The position numbers were made by a program, and so were the translations under genes. A stretch of 64,000 nt of DNA from Clostridia bacterium (GTDB lineage: Bacteria; Bacillota; Clostridia; Christensenellales; DTU072): positions 188,408 through 252,407 of the forward strand of contig JAFQOO010000002.1 in NCBI GenBank assembly GCA_017403145.1, written 5' to 3'. Within the stretch, counting starts at the first letter, position 1; each line of letters opens with the position of its first letter. The notes beneath the pieces are model-generated. The model did not search any database. It was not told where the DNA came from and was given only the letters and a program-made list of their open reading frames with translations. Of the stretch, positions 47,925-55,565 are shown piece by piece.

Positions 47925-47943
47925 TTATCCTTAAATTCCGCTA

Positions 47944-47987
47944 AAAAAAACCTCTCTTTATGAGTTAGTATAAAGAGAGGTTTTTTT
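47944..47987 (+). terminator. valS terminator whose right arm carries the minD ribosome binding site
   Basis: A perfect 18-bp stem (47944-47961 with 47970-47987) closes an 8-base loop: seven A then CCTCTCTTTAT on the left, and the complement ending in seven T on the right. The last T is directly followed by ATG 47988 of minD, and GAGAGG (47975-47980), 7 bases before that ATG, is the only Shine-Dalgarno candidate. One element thus ends valS and holds the minD initiation site. I see no clear promoter for minD. Confidence 0.85.
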
Positions 47988-48752
47988 ATGTCGAAAATAT
48001 ATCTTGTAGCATCGGGTAAAGGTGGCGTTGGCAAAACAACCGTATGTGCTAATTTAGGGATTACTTATGCAAAAGAAGGATATAATGTTATTTTGATTGA
48101 TGCCGATATAGGGCTAAATAATTTGGACGTTACGTTAGGCGTAGAAGAAAGTATAAAGTATGACTTGGTTGACGTTTTGGAAAATAGGGTTAATTTCAAT
48201 CAAGCATTGGTTGAAATTGAGGGTATAAACAATTTAAGATTGCTTGCTTCATCAAAGGTTAGTGTACCAGATAGGGTAAAAACACCTATGTTTATAAACT
48301 TGATTAAAGAAGCAAGTTTGAATGCAGACGTAATATTTATAGATGCACCCGCGGGCATCGATTCGGGCTTTCATAGAGCGGCAAGTGCCGCTAACGAGGC
48401 GATAATTGTAACAACTCCTCACGTTAGCGCAATTAAAGATGCGGATAGGGCAATTAGCGTGCTTTCTACCTATTCTTTGAAAGGGATGGGTGTTGTAGTA
48501 AATAGATTTAGAAAAGACCTATTTAATAAAGGTGAAATATTGGATGGCGAAAGCATTGCAGAGCTATTAAGAGTACCCTTATATGGAGTTATCCCCGAAA
48601 GTGATAAACTAGGGGTGTATTCAACGATACTAGGTTATGGGAGAGATAGAGTAAAGAATGCTTATAGTGAACTTAAGAATAATATTATAGAGTCAAGCTT
48701 CAATAAAAAAACAATGGTAAAGAAAGGCATAATTAGGAGGTTGTTTGGATGA
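47988..48752 (+). CDS. minD: Septum site-determining ATPase MinD
   Basis: A deviant Walker A ATPase that binds membrane and positions the division site. It has GKGGVGKTT with Lys11 and Lys16, VILIDADIGLNNLDV, FIDAPAGIDSGF (switch II), and a C-terminal amphipathic membrane-targeting helix ending KKGIIRRLFG. Length 254 is close to the usual 265. minC is not present beside it. The start codon abuts the valS terminator hairpin. The next gene overlaps by 4 bases (ATGA). Confidence 0.95.
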   Translation: MSKIYLVASGKGGVGKTTVCANLGITYAKEGYNVILIDADIGLNNLDVTLGVEESIKYDLVDVLENRVNFNQALVEIEGINNLRLLASSKVSVPDRVKTPMFINLIKEASLNADVIFIDAPAGIDSGFHRAASAANEAIIVTTPHVSAIKDADRAISVLSTYSLKGMGVVVNRFRKDLFNKGEILDGESIAELLRVPLYGVIPESDKLGVYSTILGYGRDRVKNAYSELKNNIIESSFNKKTMVKKGIIRRLFG

Positions 48753-48988
48753 AAAGAAAAAAGCAGAGCGACGTTAGTTTTGAACGCTTAAATAAAAGCA
48801 TGACAAAAGAAAACCTTCCCGATGAAGGTTTGGAAAATTTATTGTTAAGCGATATTAAAAGATTGCTAAACTGCTATTTCGTTTACCAAAACGACGATTT
48901 AAGATACCTTTTTAGTAATAATCTTGGTTCGCAAGAGTTTTCTATTACATTAAAATATAGACGTTTTAAAGATATAAAAATTCTTTAA
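48749..48988 (+). CDS. Putative diverged MinE
   Basis: A 79-residue protein coupled to minD by an ATGA overlap, the position of minE in many bacteria. The middle part, RLNKSMTKENLPDEGLENLL then LSDIKRLLNCYF, follows the MinE pattern of an activating helix, a short loop, and L-x2-DI-x2-V-I-x2-Y; the end, EFSITLKYRR, resembles the last beta strand (E/S-L-x-I/V-x-L). The usual DR of the MinD-contact helix is not conserved. Assigned from position, size and pattern together; sequence identity is low and a different MinD partner is possible. Confidence 0.55.
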   Translation: MKRKKQSDVSFERLNKSMTKENLPDEGLENLLLSDIKRLLNCYFVYQNDDLRYLFSNNLGSQEFSITLKYRRFKDIKIL

Positions 48989-49796
48989 TAGGAGTATGAA
49001 GGTTGCTAGTCGTAGCAATCTTTTTTATTTCACTTTCGTTGAACGTTTTTATTTTAACAAGGTTATCATCAACTATTTCAAAAGTAGTTTCCGTTTCTGC
49101 ATTGATATGTTTAAGTAGTCGAATTATCTTAAGATTTTGATGAACAATCAAGGTGGCTTTTTTGATAGGAACGTCCATTCTCTTAATATATGGACAGGAT
49201 TGACATATTTGCTTATATCTTTCCGTTTCGGAGCTGTTTGTAGTTGAAATATAAAGTATGGCACCAATAAGTGCGATATTTATGTTTGGAACGTAAAAGA
49301 AACTAATTAGAAATAAAACGTACAGTAAACCACTTAACGTATAACTCATTCCTTTTAAAATTTGTAACGTTCTTTGAGGGTGTTTAGAAATAGAAAGTAG
49401 TATTTTGGAACCATCTAAAGGGAAAAAAGGTAGCATATTAAAAAAGGCAAGTGTAATAGAAGCATCAAAAAAAGTTTTTGTATAGTTATAACTAACCGGT
49501 AAAATCCACCAGGAAGCAAGTAGTATTATACAAAGTATAATATTTGAAAGTGGTCCGGCAATAGCTATTTTAAAACTATCCTTTTCGGTAAACAAATCAC
49601 TTCCTGATATCATTGCGCCATATGGCATAAGGTTAATAGTATCCAAAAAGTAGCCGTGGTTATATGCTACTTTTGCGTGTGCCCATTCGTGCAAGGCTAT
49701 ACAACTCAAACTAGATAGTAGATATACGTATTTATTTTGTAGAACTAAAACGATTGAATAAACAATAAATAGTGGATGGATTTTGACTTTATACAT
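48966..49796 (-). CDS. SpoIVFB-type site-2 (M50) metalloprotease
   Basis: An intramembrane zinc protease with several hydrophobic helices. The zinc motif HEWAH (HExxH at about residues 36-40) lies in the first helices and the third ligand in FFPLDGSKIL. After the membrane part is a soluble domain of about 100 residues, possibly CBS-like. In Bacillus, minCD is followed by spoIVFAB, and SpoIVFB processes pro-sigma-K in the mother cell; the place next to minD supports this. No SpoIVFA partner is seen. The frame is open to TTG 49841, but MYKVKIHPLF at ATG 49796 is the usual N terminus; neither start has a good ribosome binding site. It runs against minDE and overlaps its end by 23 bases. Confidence 0.82.
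   Translation of the reverse strand: MYKVKIHPLFIVYSIVLVLQNKYVYLLSSLSCIALHEWAHAKVAYNHGYFLDTINLMPYGAMISGSDLFTEKDSFKIAIAGPLSNIILCIILLASWWILPVSYNYTKTFFDASITLAFFNMLPFFPLDGSKILLSISKHPQRTLQILKGMSYTLSGLLYVLFLISFFYVPNINIALIGAILYISTTNSSETERYKQICQSCPYIKRMDVPIKKATLIVHQNLKIIRLLKHINAETETTFEIVDDNLVKIKTFNESEIKKIATTSNLHTPIKEFLYL
49001..49026 (+). terminator. Terminator for minD-minE inside the opposite gene
   Basis: GGTTGCTA (49001-49008) pairs with TAGCAATC (49013-49020, one G-T) around GTCG, followed by TTTTTT (49021-49026). It lies within the last codons of the protease gene on the - strand. Confidence 0.7.
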
Positions 49797-49850
49797 AGTA
49801 AAATATATATTCACGTTAAGATTTATTATACTTTTATTCAAATATCCATC

Positions 49851-49879
49851 TTGAACATATTTTAATTATATGATAATAT
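49851..49879 (+). promoter_or_regulatory. Promoter for the MFS carrier gene
   Basis: TTGAAC (49851-49856), 17-base spacer and TAATAT (49874-49879), about 30 bases before ATG 49909. The opposite strand of the same AT-rich gap carries CATATAAT (49865-49872), close to a sigma-E -10 box for the protease gene, but without a good -35. Confidence 0.5.
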
Positions 49880-49908
49880 AATTATATAACTTATGAGGAA
49901 AACTGTGG

Positions 49909-51672
49909 ATGAGCAAGTTAGATTTTCTTGTTGGAAAGATTAAAACACTTTTTGGTGAAATAAAAAGTCATTGGAATACACCTGCAGAAGGGAAATACGT
50001 ACCTTATAAAGAGTACAAAGATATATTCATTGCGGTAGGTAGTAACTATACGGGTACTAAAACATTGGAATACATATCCTTTGGTGTTGGTTGCTATTTG
50101 ATGATGTATCATTATAAATTGCCTTATTTAACTTATTCCATAATTGGGATTATAAATATGCCATTAAATTATATTTGGTCTTTAATTTGGTGGTACGTTT
50201 GTGATAACTTGACCAATCTTCCAAAGAAAACAGAATACAAACTTTATGGTTTATATATAGCTCTTATCGCGATAGGATTAGGTTTAATTATAGGTGATAT
50301 ATCCCAACTATTTAATCAATCCGGGGCATTTATAACATATATGAACGGGCTTGAAGGTTTGAACGCAAGCTCCGTGTTTAAAATACTAGGCACACATATA
50401 TTATATTCAGGATGGGTAGGAGCTCGTAATATCTTTTGGCGTAAAATACTAGTACCTAAGTTTGGAAGATATAAATATTCCCTATATTGTGATTACGTAC
50501 CTAAGTGTATTATGGTAATCCTAATAGGTTGGCTACCTATTTATAATATTCCCGACGTTGTTACTAGGGTATGGGTTGCTAACCTATTATTTGCTGTATA
50601 TAACGTATTTGGATTTGGTAATTGCTTGGAAACTTGTACGCAAAATATTAGTCCTAATTTGGATGAAAGAATTTTGGTTAGAAGTTATCCTATAAAGTTT
50701 TCTCATATTTTCAATGGAATAATGGGATTCATTATACCAATAATAATTGGAACGTTGCGCTACGAATGGGCTGATATAAATGTATTTAGATTTGTTATAC
50801 CTGCTATTTTTATTACTTCTGCATCGTTAACTATGATATTTGCAGGAAGAGTTACAGAAAGAATTCCTCAACCGCCAATTGAGAAAAAAGTGCATATAAA
50901 GTTTTGGGATGGTATTTTTGGTGTTCTAAATAATAAATATCGTTGGATAAATACAATAGTCGGTCTTATCGATGCTTTAGGAAACGGGATGCTTGCTTTT
51001 ACAACGGTGCTATATCTATATACTTTTAGATTGAGTGGGTTAAGCTACGCATTGATAGTGGGGTTGGTTTCTTTTGCCGGCACACCGCCTGATTTATTTA
51101 CACCATATTTTATTAAAAAATTCTCTTACAAGCAAATAATGATTTTTTACCAACTAACACGCGCTATTGGTAATGCTATCGTTATTGTAACAATTTTGTT
51201 AGCGGGTGATAATTTGATGCTATGTGGAACCATTTGTATAATAGCTCTATTCTTAATGGAGATGACTAAAACCGTTCCTACATCCGTAGGACACGATATG
51301 AACGTTAGAATTAACGATTATCAAATGTATCTATCAGGCGAACGTTTAGAAAGCTTTTCGGGAATATTTGGTTGGTTTACCGGGCCAATTACTTCTTTCA
51401 TAAGCTTAATCATACCACTTATGCTTTTGAATTTTGGCTTTAACAGCAATTGGGACGTTTTGTTTATTGATGAATCAAGAGTGAAAATAATTATTATACC
51501 TATGTTGATTGACGTGATAGGTTTCTTATTGATGACAATTCCATATATATTCTGGGATTATGATAGTAAAAAACAAAATGCAGTAATGGAAGTATTAAAA
51601 AGACGCGCCGAAGTTAGTGCTAAAATCGCTGAAAATAATGGCGAAAAAATTCACGAAACGTTTATAGGTTAA
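49909..51672 (+). CDS. MFS / glycoside-cation symporter-like carrier
   Basis: A 587-residue polytopic membrane protein with about 12 hydrophobic helices and charged cytoplasmic ends (about 40 residues at the N terminus, 35 at the C terminus). The general plan and the RPxxxxF-free, Trp-rich early loops resemble the GPH (glycoside-pentoside-hexuronide:cation symporter) branch of the MFS superfamily, but I see no diagnostic motif. Its neighbour two genes on is an alpha-galactosidase, which suggests galactoside uptake; that is inference from context. GAGGAA stands 8 bases before ATG 49909. The LRR membrane gene follows after 10 bases. Confidence 0.75.
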   Translation: MSKLDFLVGKIKTLFGEIKSHWNTPAEGKYVPYKEYKDIFIAVGSNYTGTKTLEYISFGVGCYLMMYHYKLPYLTYSIIGIINMPLNYIWSLIWWYVCDNLTNLPKKTEYKLYGLYIALIAIGLGLIIGDISQLFNQSGAFITYMNGLEGLNASSVFKILGTHILYSGWVGARNIFWRKILVPKFGRYKYSLYCDYVPKCIMVILIGWLPIYNIPDVVTRVWVANLLFAVYNVFGFGNCLETCTQNISPNLDERILVRSYPIKFSHIFNGIMGFIIPIIIGTLRYEWADINVFRFVIPAIFITSASLTMIFAGRVTERIPQPPIEKKVHIKFWDGIFGVLNNKYRWINTIVGLIDALGNGMLAFTTVLYLYTFRLSGLSYALIVGLVSFAGTPPDLFTPYFIKKFSYKQIMIFYQLTRAIGNAIVIVTILLAGDNLMLCGTICIIALFLMEMTKTVPTSVGHDMNVRINDYQMYLSGERLESFSGIFGWFTGPITSFISLIIPLMLLNFGFNSNWDVLFIDESRVKIIIIPMLIDVIGFLLMTIPYIFWDYDSKKQNAVMEVLKRRAEVSAKIAENNGEKIHETFIG

Positions 51673-51682
51673 GAGGTGAAAT

Positions 51683-52885
51683 ATGAGTGAAAATATGAAT
51701 AATGAAATTCGCCTTGAAAATGAAAACATAGATAATGAAATGGAATCACCTGCATTGTCAAAAGATGAAAACGTTGAAGTTTTAAATATAAAAGACGATG
51801 ATGTATGGACTTATAAAATAGAAGGGCTTTCTGCACCAAGAATAAATAAACCTGTAAAAAACAGATTATTAAAGCAAATAGTATTTGTTTTGATAATCGT
51901 TGTGGCTGTTGGTTTAGCTATATACTTTAGCGTTGCGGCGGTACAAAAAGATACGTTTGAATTTAAAGAAGTTGATAGTGGAGTAGAGCTTACAAAATTT
52001 AATAATACCGGTTATATAAAAGAGTTATACGTTGACTATTATACAGATATAAATTATAAGGATGGGGATAGTAATCCCGAAACCAATTATTATTTTACAA
52101 AAGATAGTACAAAACCCATTACGTCAATAAAAGAATATGCATTTAACTGCGATGAAAAGTTAGAGGTGATTTACGTTGGTGCCCAAGTGAAAGAAATTGA
52201 TGGCAAATCCTTTTATACTTGTAATGCGTTAGAAAGAATAGAAGTGGACGAAAATAACCCATATTACTGTGATATAGACGGAGTTCTATACAATAAAGAC
52301 GTTACCGAAGTAATTTGCTATCCCATCAAACATTCCAAGTATCTTGCGAGAGAAAAAGGATACGGTGAAAATGTGAATGCTAGCGATGAAAACTATAACG
52401 CTTACGTTCAAGATGTGTTGACCTATACGATACCAGCAAGTGTCAATAAAATAGGTAAGCTATCTTTTAACTATACCGATTTGAAAGTGGTGTATTTACC
52501 CGAAGGAGTAAAGAGAATAGAAACGATGTCGTTTTTTAGAGCTACAAATTTGGATTACGTATATTCCTATACGGCAGGAGGTCTAAAATATAATTCTTTA
52601 CCCGAAGGAGTAGAATTTATCGGTTCAGATTCGTTTAGTTATTGTCAAGAGCTAGATTATATGTTTATTCCTTCTAGTGTTAAAGAAATAGGGCATCACG
52701 CATTTTGGGATTCCGTTTATAAAGAAAATGGGGAGCTAAAAGGCATTGTAGCGATATATGTTGCAAGAGAAAAAGTTGACTTTAAAAAGAGTGTAGAATG
52801 TGGGGACCAATGGAGACCTAAATATGATTTCTTGCTTTTTAAAAAGAACGTAGATACGAATTATGGCGCTCAAAGAATAGCATAA
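51683..52885 (+). CDS. Membrane-anchored BspA-type leucine-rich-repeat protein
   Basis: The first ~60 residues are acidic and cytoplasmic, followed by one transmembrane helix (about residues 68-90) and an outside region. From about residue 145 there are LRR_5/BspA-type repeats: SIKEYAFNCDEKLEVIYVG, EIDGKSFYTCNALERIEVD, KIGKLSFNYTDLKVVYLPEG, RIETMSFFRATNLDYVY, FIGSDSFSYCQELDYMFIPS and EIGHHAFWDS. These repeats are common in surface proteins of gut bacteria and protists. Placed between a carrier and a glycosidase, it may act in binding or sensing, but that is a guess. Confidence 0.82.
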   Translation: MSENMNNEIRLENENIDNEMESPALSKDENVEVLNIKDDDVWTYKIEGLSAPRINKPVKNRLLKQIVFVLIIVVAVGLAIYFSVAAVQKDTFEFKEVDSGVELTKFNNTGYIKELYVDYYTDINYKDGDSNPETNYYFTKDSTKPITSIKEYAFNCDEKLEVIYVGAQVKEIDGKSFYTCNALERIEVDENNPYYCDIDGVLYNKDVTEVICYPIKHSKYLAREKGYGENVNASDENYNAYVQDVLTYTIPASVNKIGKLSFNYTDLKVVYLPEGVKRIETMSFFRATNLDYVYSYTAGGLKYNSLPEGVEFIGSDSFSYCQELDYMFIPSSVKEIGHHAFWDSVYKENGELKGIVAIYVAREKVDFKKSVECGDQWRPKYDFLLFKKNVDTNYGAQRIA

Positions 52886-52891
52886 TATTTT

Positions 52892-52925
52892 TTGTATTGC
52901 AAAATACAATTTTATATTATATAAT
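52892..52925 (+). promoter_or_regulatory. Promoter of the alpha-galactosidase gene with overlapping inverted repeat
   Basis: TTGCAA (52897-52902), exactly 17 bases, then TATAAT (52920-52925). The -35 box lies inside a perfect inverted repeat TTGTATT-GCAA-AATACAA (52892-52909), a likely operator for a repressor, though it could also be a weak terminator of the gene before. Confidence 0.65.
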
Positions 52926-52957
52926 AATAAAAGCGAAAAAATTTCGGAGGATGAAAA

Positions 52958-54619
52958 ATGAAAGAAAGTAAATTATGGATTAAGTACATAGTTGATGGTG
53001 AAATAAAAGAAGAAGAAAGCTATCAAACTGTCGATTATTCCATTGAAGAAACTTGCACTTCCAATACCGTCAAACTAGTTATAACTCCTAAAAAAGAATT
53101 GGAGTTAGTTTCCGTAGCGTTAACCTATGAGCATCCCACAAGAACCGGCGAAAGATTTTACGTTAACGGATATCAAGCTTGGACTACTTCACGCGAAGTT
53201 ACTATTGATGATAAGCAAAAGGGCTTAACCCCAATCACCAAGTTTACCAAGACAGGTTTTGAATTAGCTGCACTTTCTGGTGATTATAATTTTATAAAGT
53301 ATCCTAAAAAATCCGGTGTATTCCATAGCTTTACCTATACTTATTATCGTAAGGAAAATGAAGTTGAACTTTATGGTTCACTTAACGAGCGTACGGGATT
53401 TACCGTGTTCTATGCCGATATGAACAATGGAATCTTTAAGATTACCAAAGACGTTGAAGGTGTTTTAATAAACGACGCATACGAATTGTTAAACGTTAAC
53501 AAATACGTTGGTGAATATGATAGTGTATTCGATGCTTATTTCCAAGATTTAAAATGCCCCAAACCTCGTATCGACCATTTGGCAGGATATACAAGCTGGT
53601 ATAATTATTTCCAAAAGATAGATGAAAATATTATCATTCGTGATTTAAAAGGCATTTCTAGAGTAAAGGAAAGTGTAGGGATTTTCCAAATTGACGATGG
53701 CTACGAACCTTATGTTGGCGACTGGCTAGACCCATCTCCCAAGTTCCCTAAAGGTATGAAGTATATCGCTGATGAAATTCATAAAGAAGGATATTTGGCT
53801 GGTATTTGGATTGCGCCTTTTAGTGCACAACATAATTCACGTTTAACAAAGGAACACCCCGAATGGTTGTTAAAGAATAAAAAAGGTAAACTCGCAAAAG
53901 GCGTTTTCGCATGGGGCGGTGCTTATACTTTGGATATCTATAATGAGGGTGCTCGTGAATATATGCGTAACTTCTTTGACGTTATACTAAACGAATGGGG
54001 CTACGATATGGTCAAGCTTGACTTCTTATATAGCCAATGTATACATCCTAGAAATGGTAAATCACGTGGACAAATTATGGCTGAAGCAATGGATTTCTTG
54101 CGTGAATGTGTCGGCGACAAACTTTTGCTTGGTTGTGGTGTACCTTTGGGCTCTTGCTTTGGCGTAGTAGATGCTTGCCGTATTAGTTGCGACGTTGATT
54201 TAAAATACAAAGGTAAATTCTATAATAAATTAGGTATCAACCAAGAATTACCTTCCGCTCAAAACGCGATGACCAATACTATATTCCGTCGTCATTTGGA
54301 TGGTAGAGCCTTTTGTAACGACCCCGACGTATTCTTCCTACGTGATTTCAATTTGACTTTTACTATGCAACAAAAGAAATTGTTAGCAAAAGTAAATAAT
54401 TTGTTTGGTAACGTGCTTTTCGTTAGCGATAACGTAGGTAAATATGGCGATGAAGAAATCGAAATCATAAAGAAAGCGTTTGAAAAATCGCAAGCAATGA
54501 TTATCTCTGCTGAGTATACCGATAAGGATTACGTAACCATCAAATATATTGAAAATGGAGAACGTAAAACACTCCAATTCGATATGTTAACCGGCGCGAC
54601 CTCTTCGGAATTGCTATAA
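52958..54619 (+). CDS. Alpha-galactosidase, GH36-like
   Basis: A clan D glycoside hydrolase of 553 residues with no signal peptide, so it acts in the cytoplasm on imported galactosides. The N-terminal beta domain (about residues 1-200) precedes a TIM barrel with FQIDDGYEPYVGDW, GIWIAPFSA, the nucleophile Asp in MVKLDFLYSQ and the probable acid/base Asp in CRISCDVD. It is shorter than the ~720-residue classic GH36 enzymes and near the compact forms. CGGAGG stands before ATG 52958, behind a strong promoter; a terminator follows. Confidence 0.88.
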   Translation: MKESKLWIKYIVDGEIKEEESYQTVDYSIEETCTSNTVKLVITPKKELELVSVALTYEHPTRTGERFYVNGYQAWTTSREVTIDDKQKGLTPITKFTKTGFELAALSGDYNFIKYPKKSGVFHSFTYTYYRKENEVELYGSLNERTGFTVFYADMNNGIFKITKDVEGVLINDAYELLNVNKYVGEYDSVFDAYFQDLKCPKPRIDHLAGYTSWYNYFQKIDENIIIRDLKGISRVKESVGIFQIDDGYEPYVGDWLDPSPKFPKGMKYIADEIHKEGYLAGIWIAPFSAQHNSRLTKEHPEWLLKNKKGKLAKGVFAWGGAYTLDIYNEGAREYMRNFFDVILNEWGYDMVKLDFLYSQCIHPRNGKSRGQIMAEAMDFLRECVGDKLLLGCGVPLGSCFGVVDACRISCDVDLKYKGKFYNKLGINQELPSAQNAMTNTIFRRHLDGRAFCNDPDVFFLRDFNLTFTMQQKKLLAKVNNLFGNVLFVSDNVGKYGDEEIEIIKKAFEKSQAMIISAEYTDKDYVTIKYIENGERKTLQFDMLTGATSSELL

Positions 54620-54658
54620 AAAATAATAGCGTCAATAGTTGACTATTAAAGTACTTTA

Positions 54659-54685
54659 GACTCGGCTTTTTTGCCGAGTCTTTTT
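54659..54685 (+). terminator. Terminator after the alpha-galactosidase gene
   Basis: GACTCGGC (54659-54666) pairs with GCCGAGTC (54673-54680) around six T, followed by TTTTT. Confidence 0.9.
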
Positions 54686-54702
54686 ATACATAAAACCACT
54701 TT

Positions 54703-55398
54703 TTATTGTTGACCTAAAGCTCTAAAAGTATCTAAAAGCTCCTTTGATAGAACGTCTTGATTTTTTATTACTACGTGGCTAGGCCCTTCACTAATAACAG
54801 AAAGAAGTAAGTTTATATCGCTATCATTTGTGTATTCTAACGGAGGATATATTTTCCCATCAACAACTATATTTAAAGGTAAAGTATCGGTTATAGTAAC
54901 ACGAGATTGATTTTCTACACCAGAAATAAAATATGATATTAACTCATATAATTCAATTCTATTATCAATTTCGTTTGTGAGCTTATAAGCTAGTTCGCCA
55001 AGTTCTTTCCAGTTGGATAATAATCTAGGATTACGGAATTCCATAAGACTGGTTAAAGCTATAACTTTTAGTTTTACAATAGAACTATATATTATTTTTT
55101 TGTCATTATTTTTATCAACCGAAAGTAATGCACCTAATAGTGCGAACTTATCATAATTTGATAGATTACTATCCTTAAAACGATAATATAGTATCCTAAA
55201 CTTGAAAAATGAGTAAATAGCTTCACAAATTATTTTATGGAAATATTCAATTTGTTCGTGTGGATTTAGTACTATTATTTTGTCATAATTTATATACTCT
55301 TTTTCTATTAACTCTATCTGCTCGTTATTTTTAATTTTATTTAAAATAAATTTGTATTCGGGAGCGTTTTTGTTAAATAGAATTTCTAATTGTTTCAT
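54703..55398 (-). CDS. Unknown protein, possibly YtxC-like
   Basis: A 231-residue soluble, mostly helical protein rich in Ile, Leu, Asn and Lys. I do not recognise it firmly. The segment ...RNPRLLSNWKELGELAYKLT then NEIDNRIELYELISYFI followed by a short strand region VTITDTLPLNIVVDGKIYPP recalls the layout of the sporulation-associated YtxC family (helical region, acidic ELxELIxYF motif, C-terminal strands), but the match is by pattern only. A TATAAT (plus 55406-55411) ends 7 bases before the start ATG, with AGAGG squeezed in between, so it may be transcribed from its own promoter with almost no leader. Confidence 0.6.
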   Translation of the reverse strand: MKQLEILFNKNAPEYKFILNKIKNNEQIELIEKEYINYDKIIVLNPHEQIEYFHKIICEAIYSFFKFRILYYRFKDSNLSNYDKFALLGALLSVDKNNDKKIIYSSIVKLKVIALTSLMEFRNPRLLSNWKELGELAYKLTNEIDNRIELYELISYFISGVENQSRVTITDTLPLNIVVDGKIYPPLEYTNDSDINLLLSVISEGPSHVVIKNQDVLSKELLDTFRALGQQ

Positions 55399-55501
55399 AC
55401 CTCTTATTATATGTAACTTAATTCTAATAATTCGCTTAAAAAATTACAAAACTTGTTAGCTTATTTATATTATTTATATTATAAAAATAAAAGACAAAAT
55501 A

Positions 55502-55530
55502 TTGACTTAAATTAAAGTATATGATACTAT
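55502..55530 (+). promoter_or_regulatory. Promoter for the topoisomerase genes
   Basis: TTGACT (55502-55507), 17-base spacer and TACTAT (55525-55530) with an extended TGA. It overlaps the in-frame ATG 55521, which therefore is not the start of translation. Confidence 0.7.
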
Positions 55531-55565
55531 ATATTGTGTATTTTTGTATAGATTTGGAGGAATCA

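Noticed and set aside
49865..49872. CATATAAT on the - strand as a sigma-E -10 box for the SpoIVFB-type gene
   Set aside because: The -35 region is poor at the correct spacing and the gap is almost pure A/T, so chance is likely.
55521..55565. In-frame ATG 45 bases upstream of the topoisomerase B start
   Set aside because: It overlaps the -10 box, whereas ATG 55566 follows GGAGG and gives the normal N terminus.
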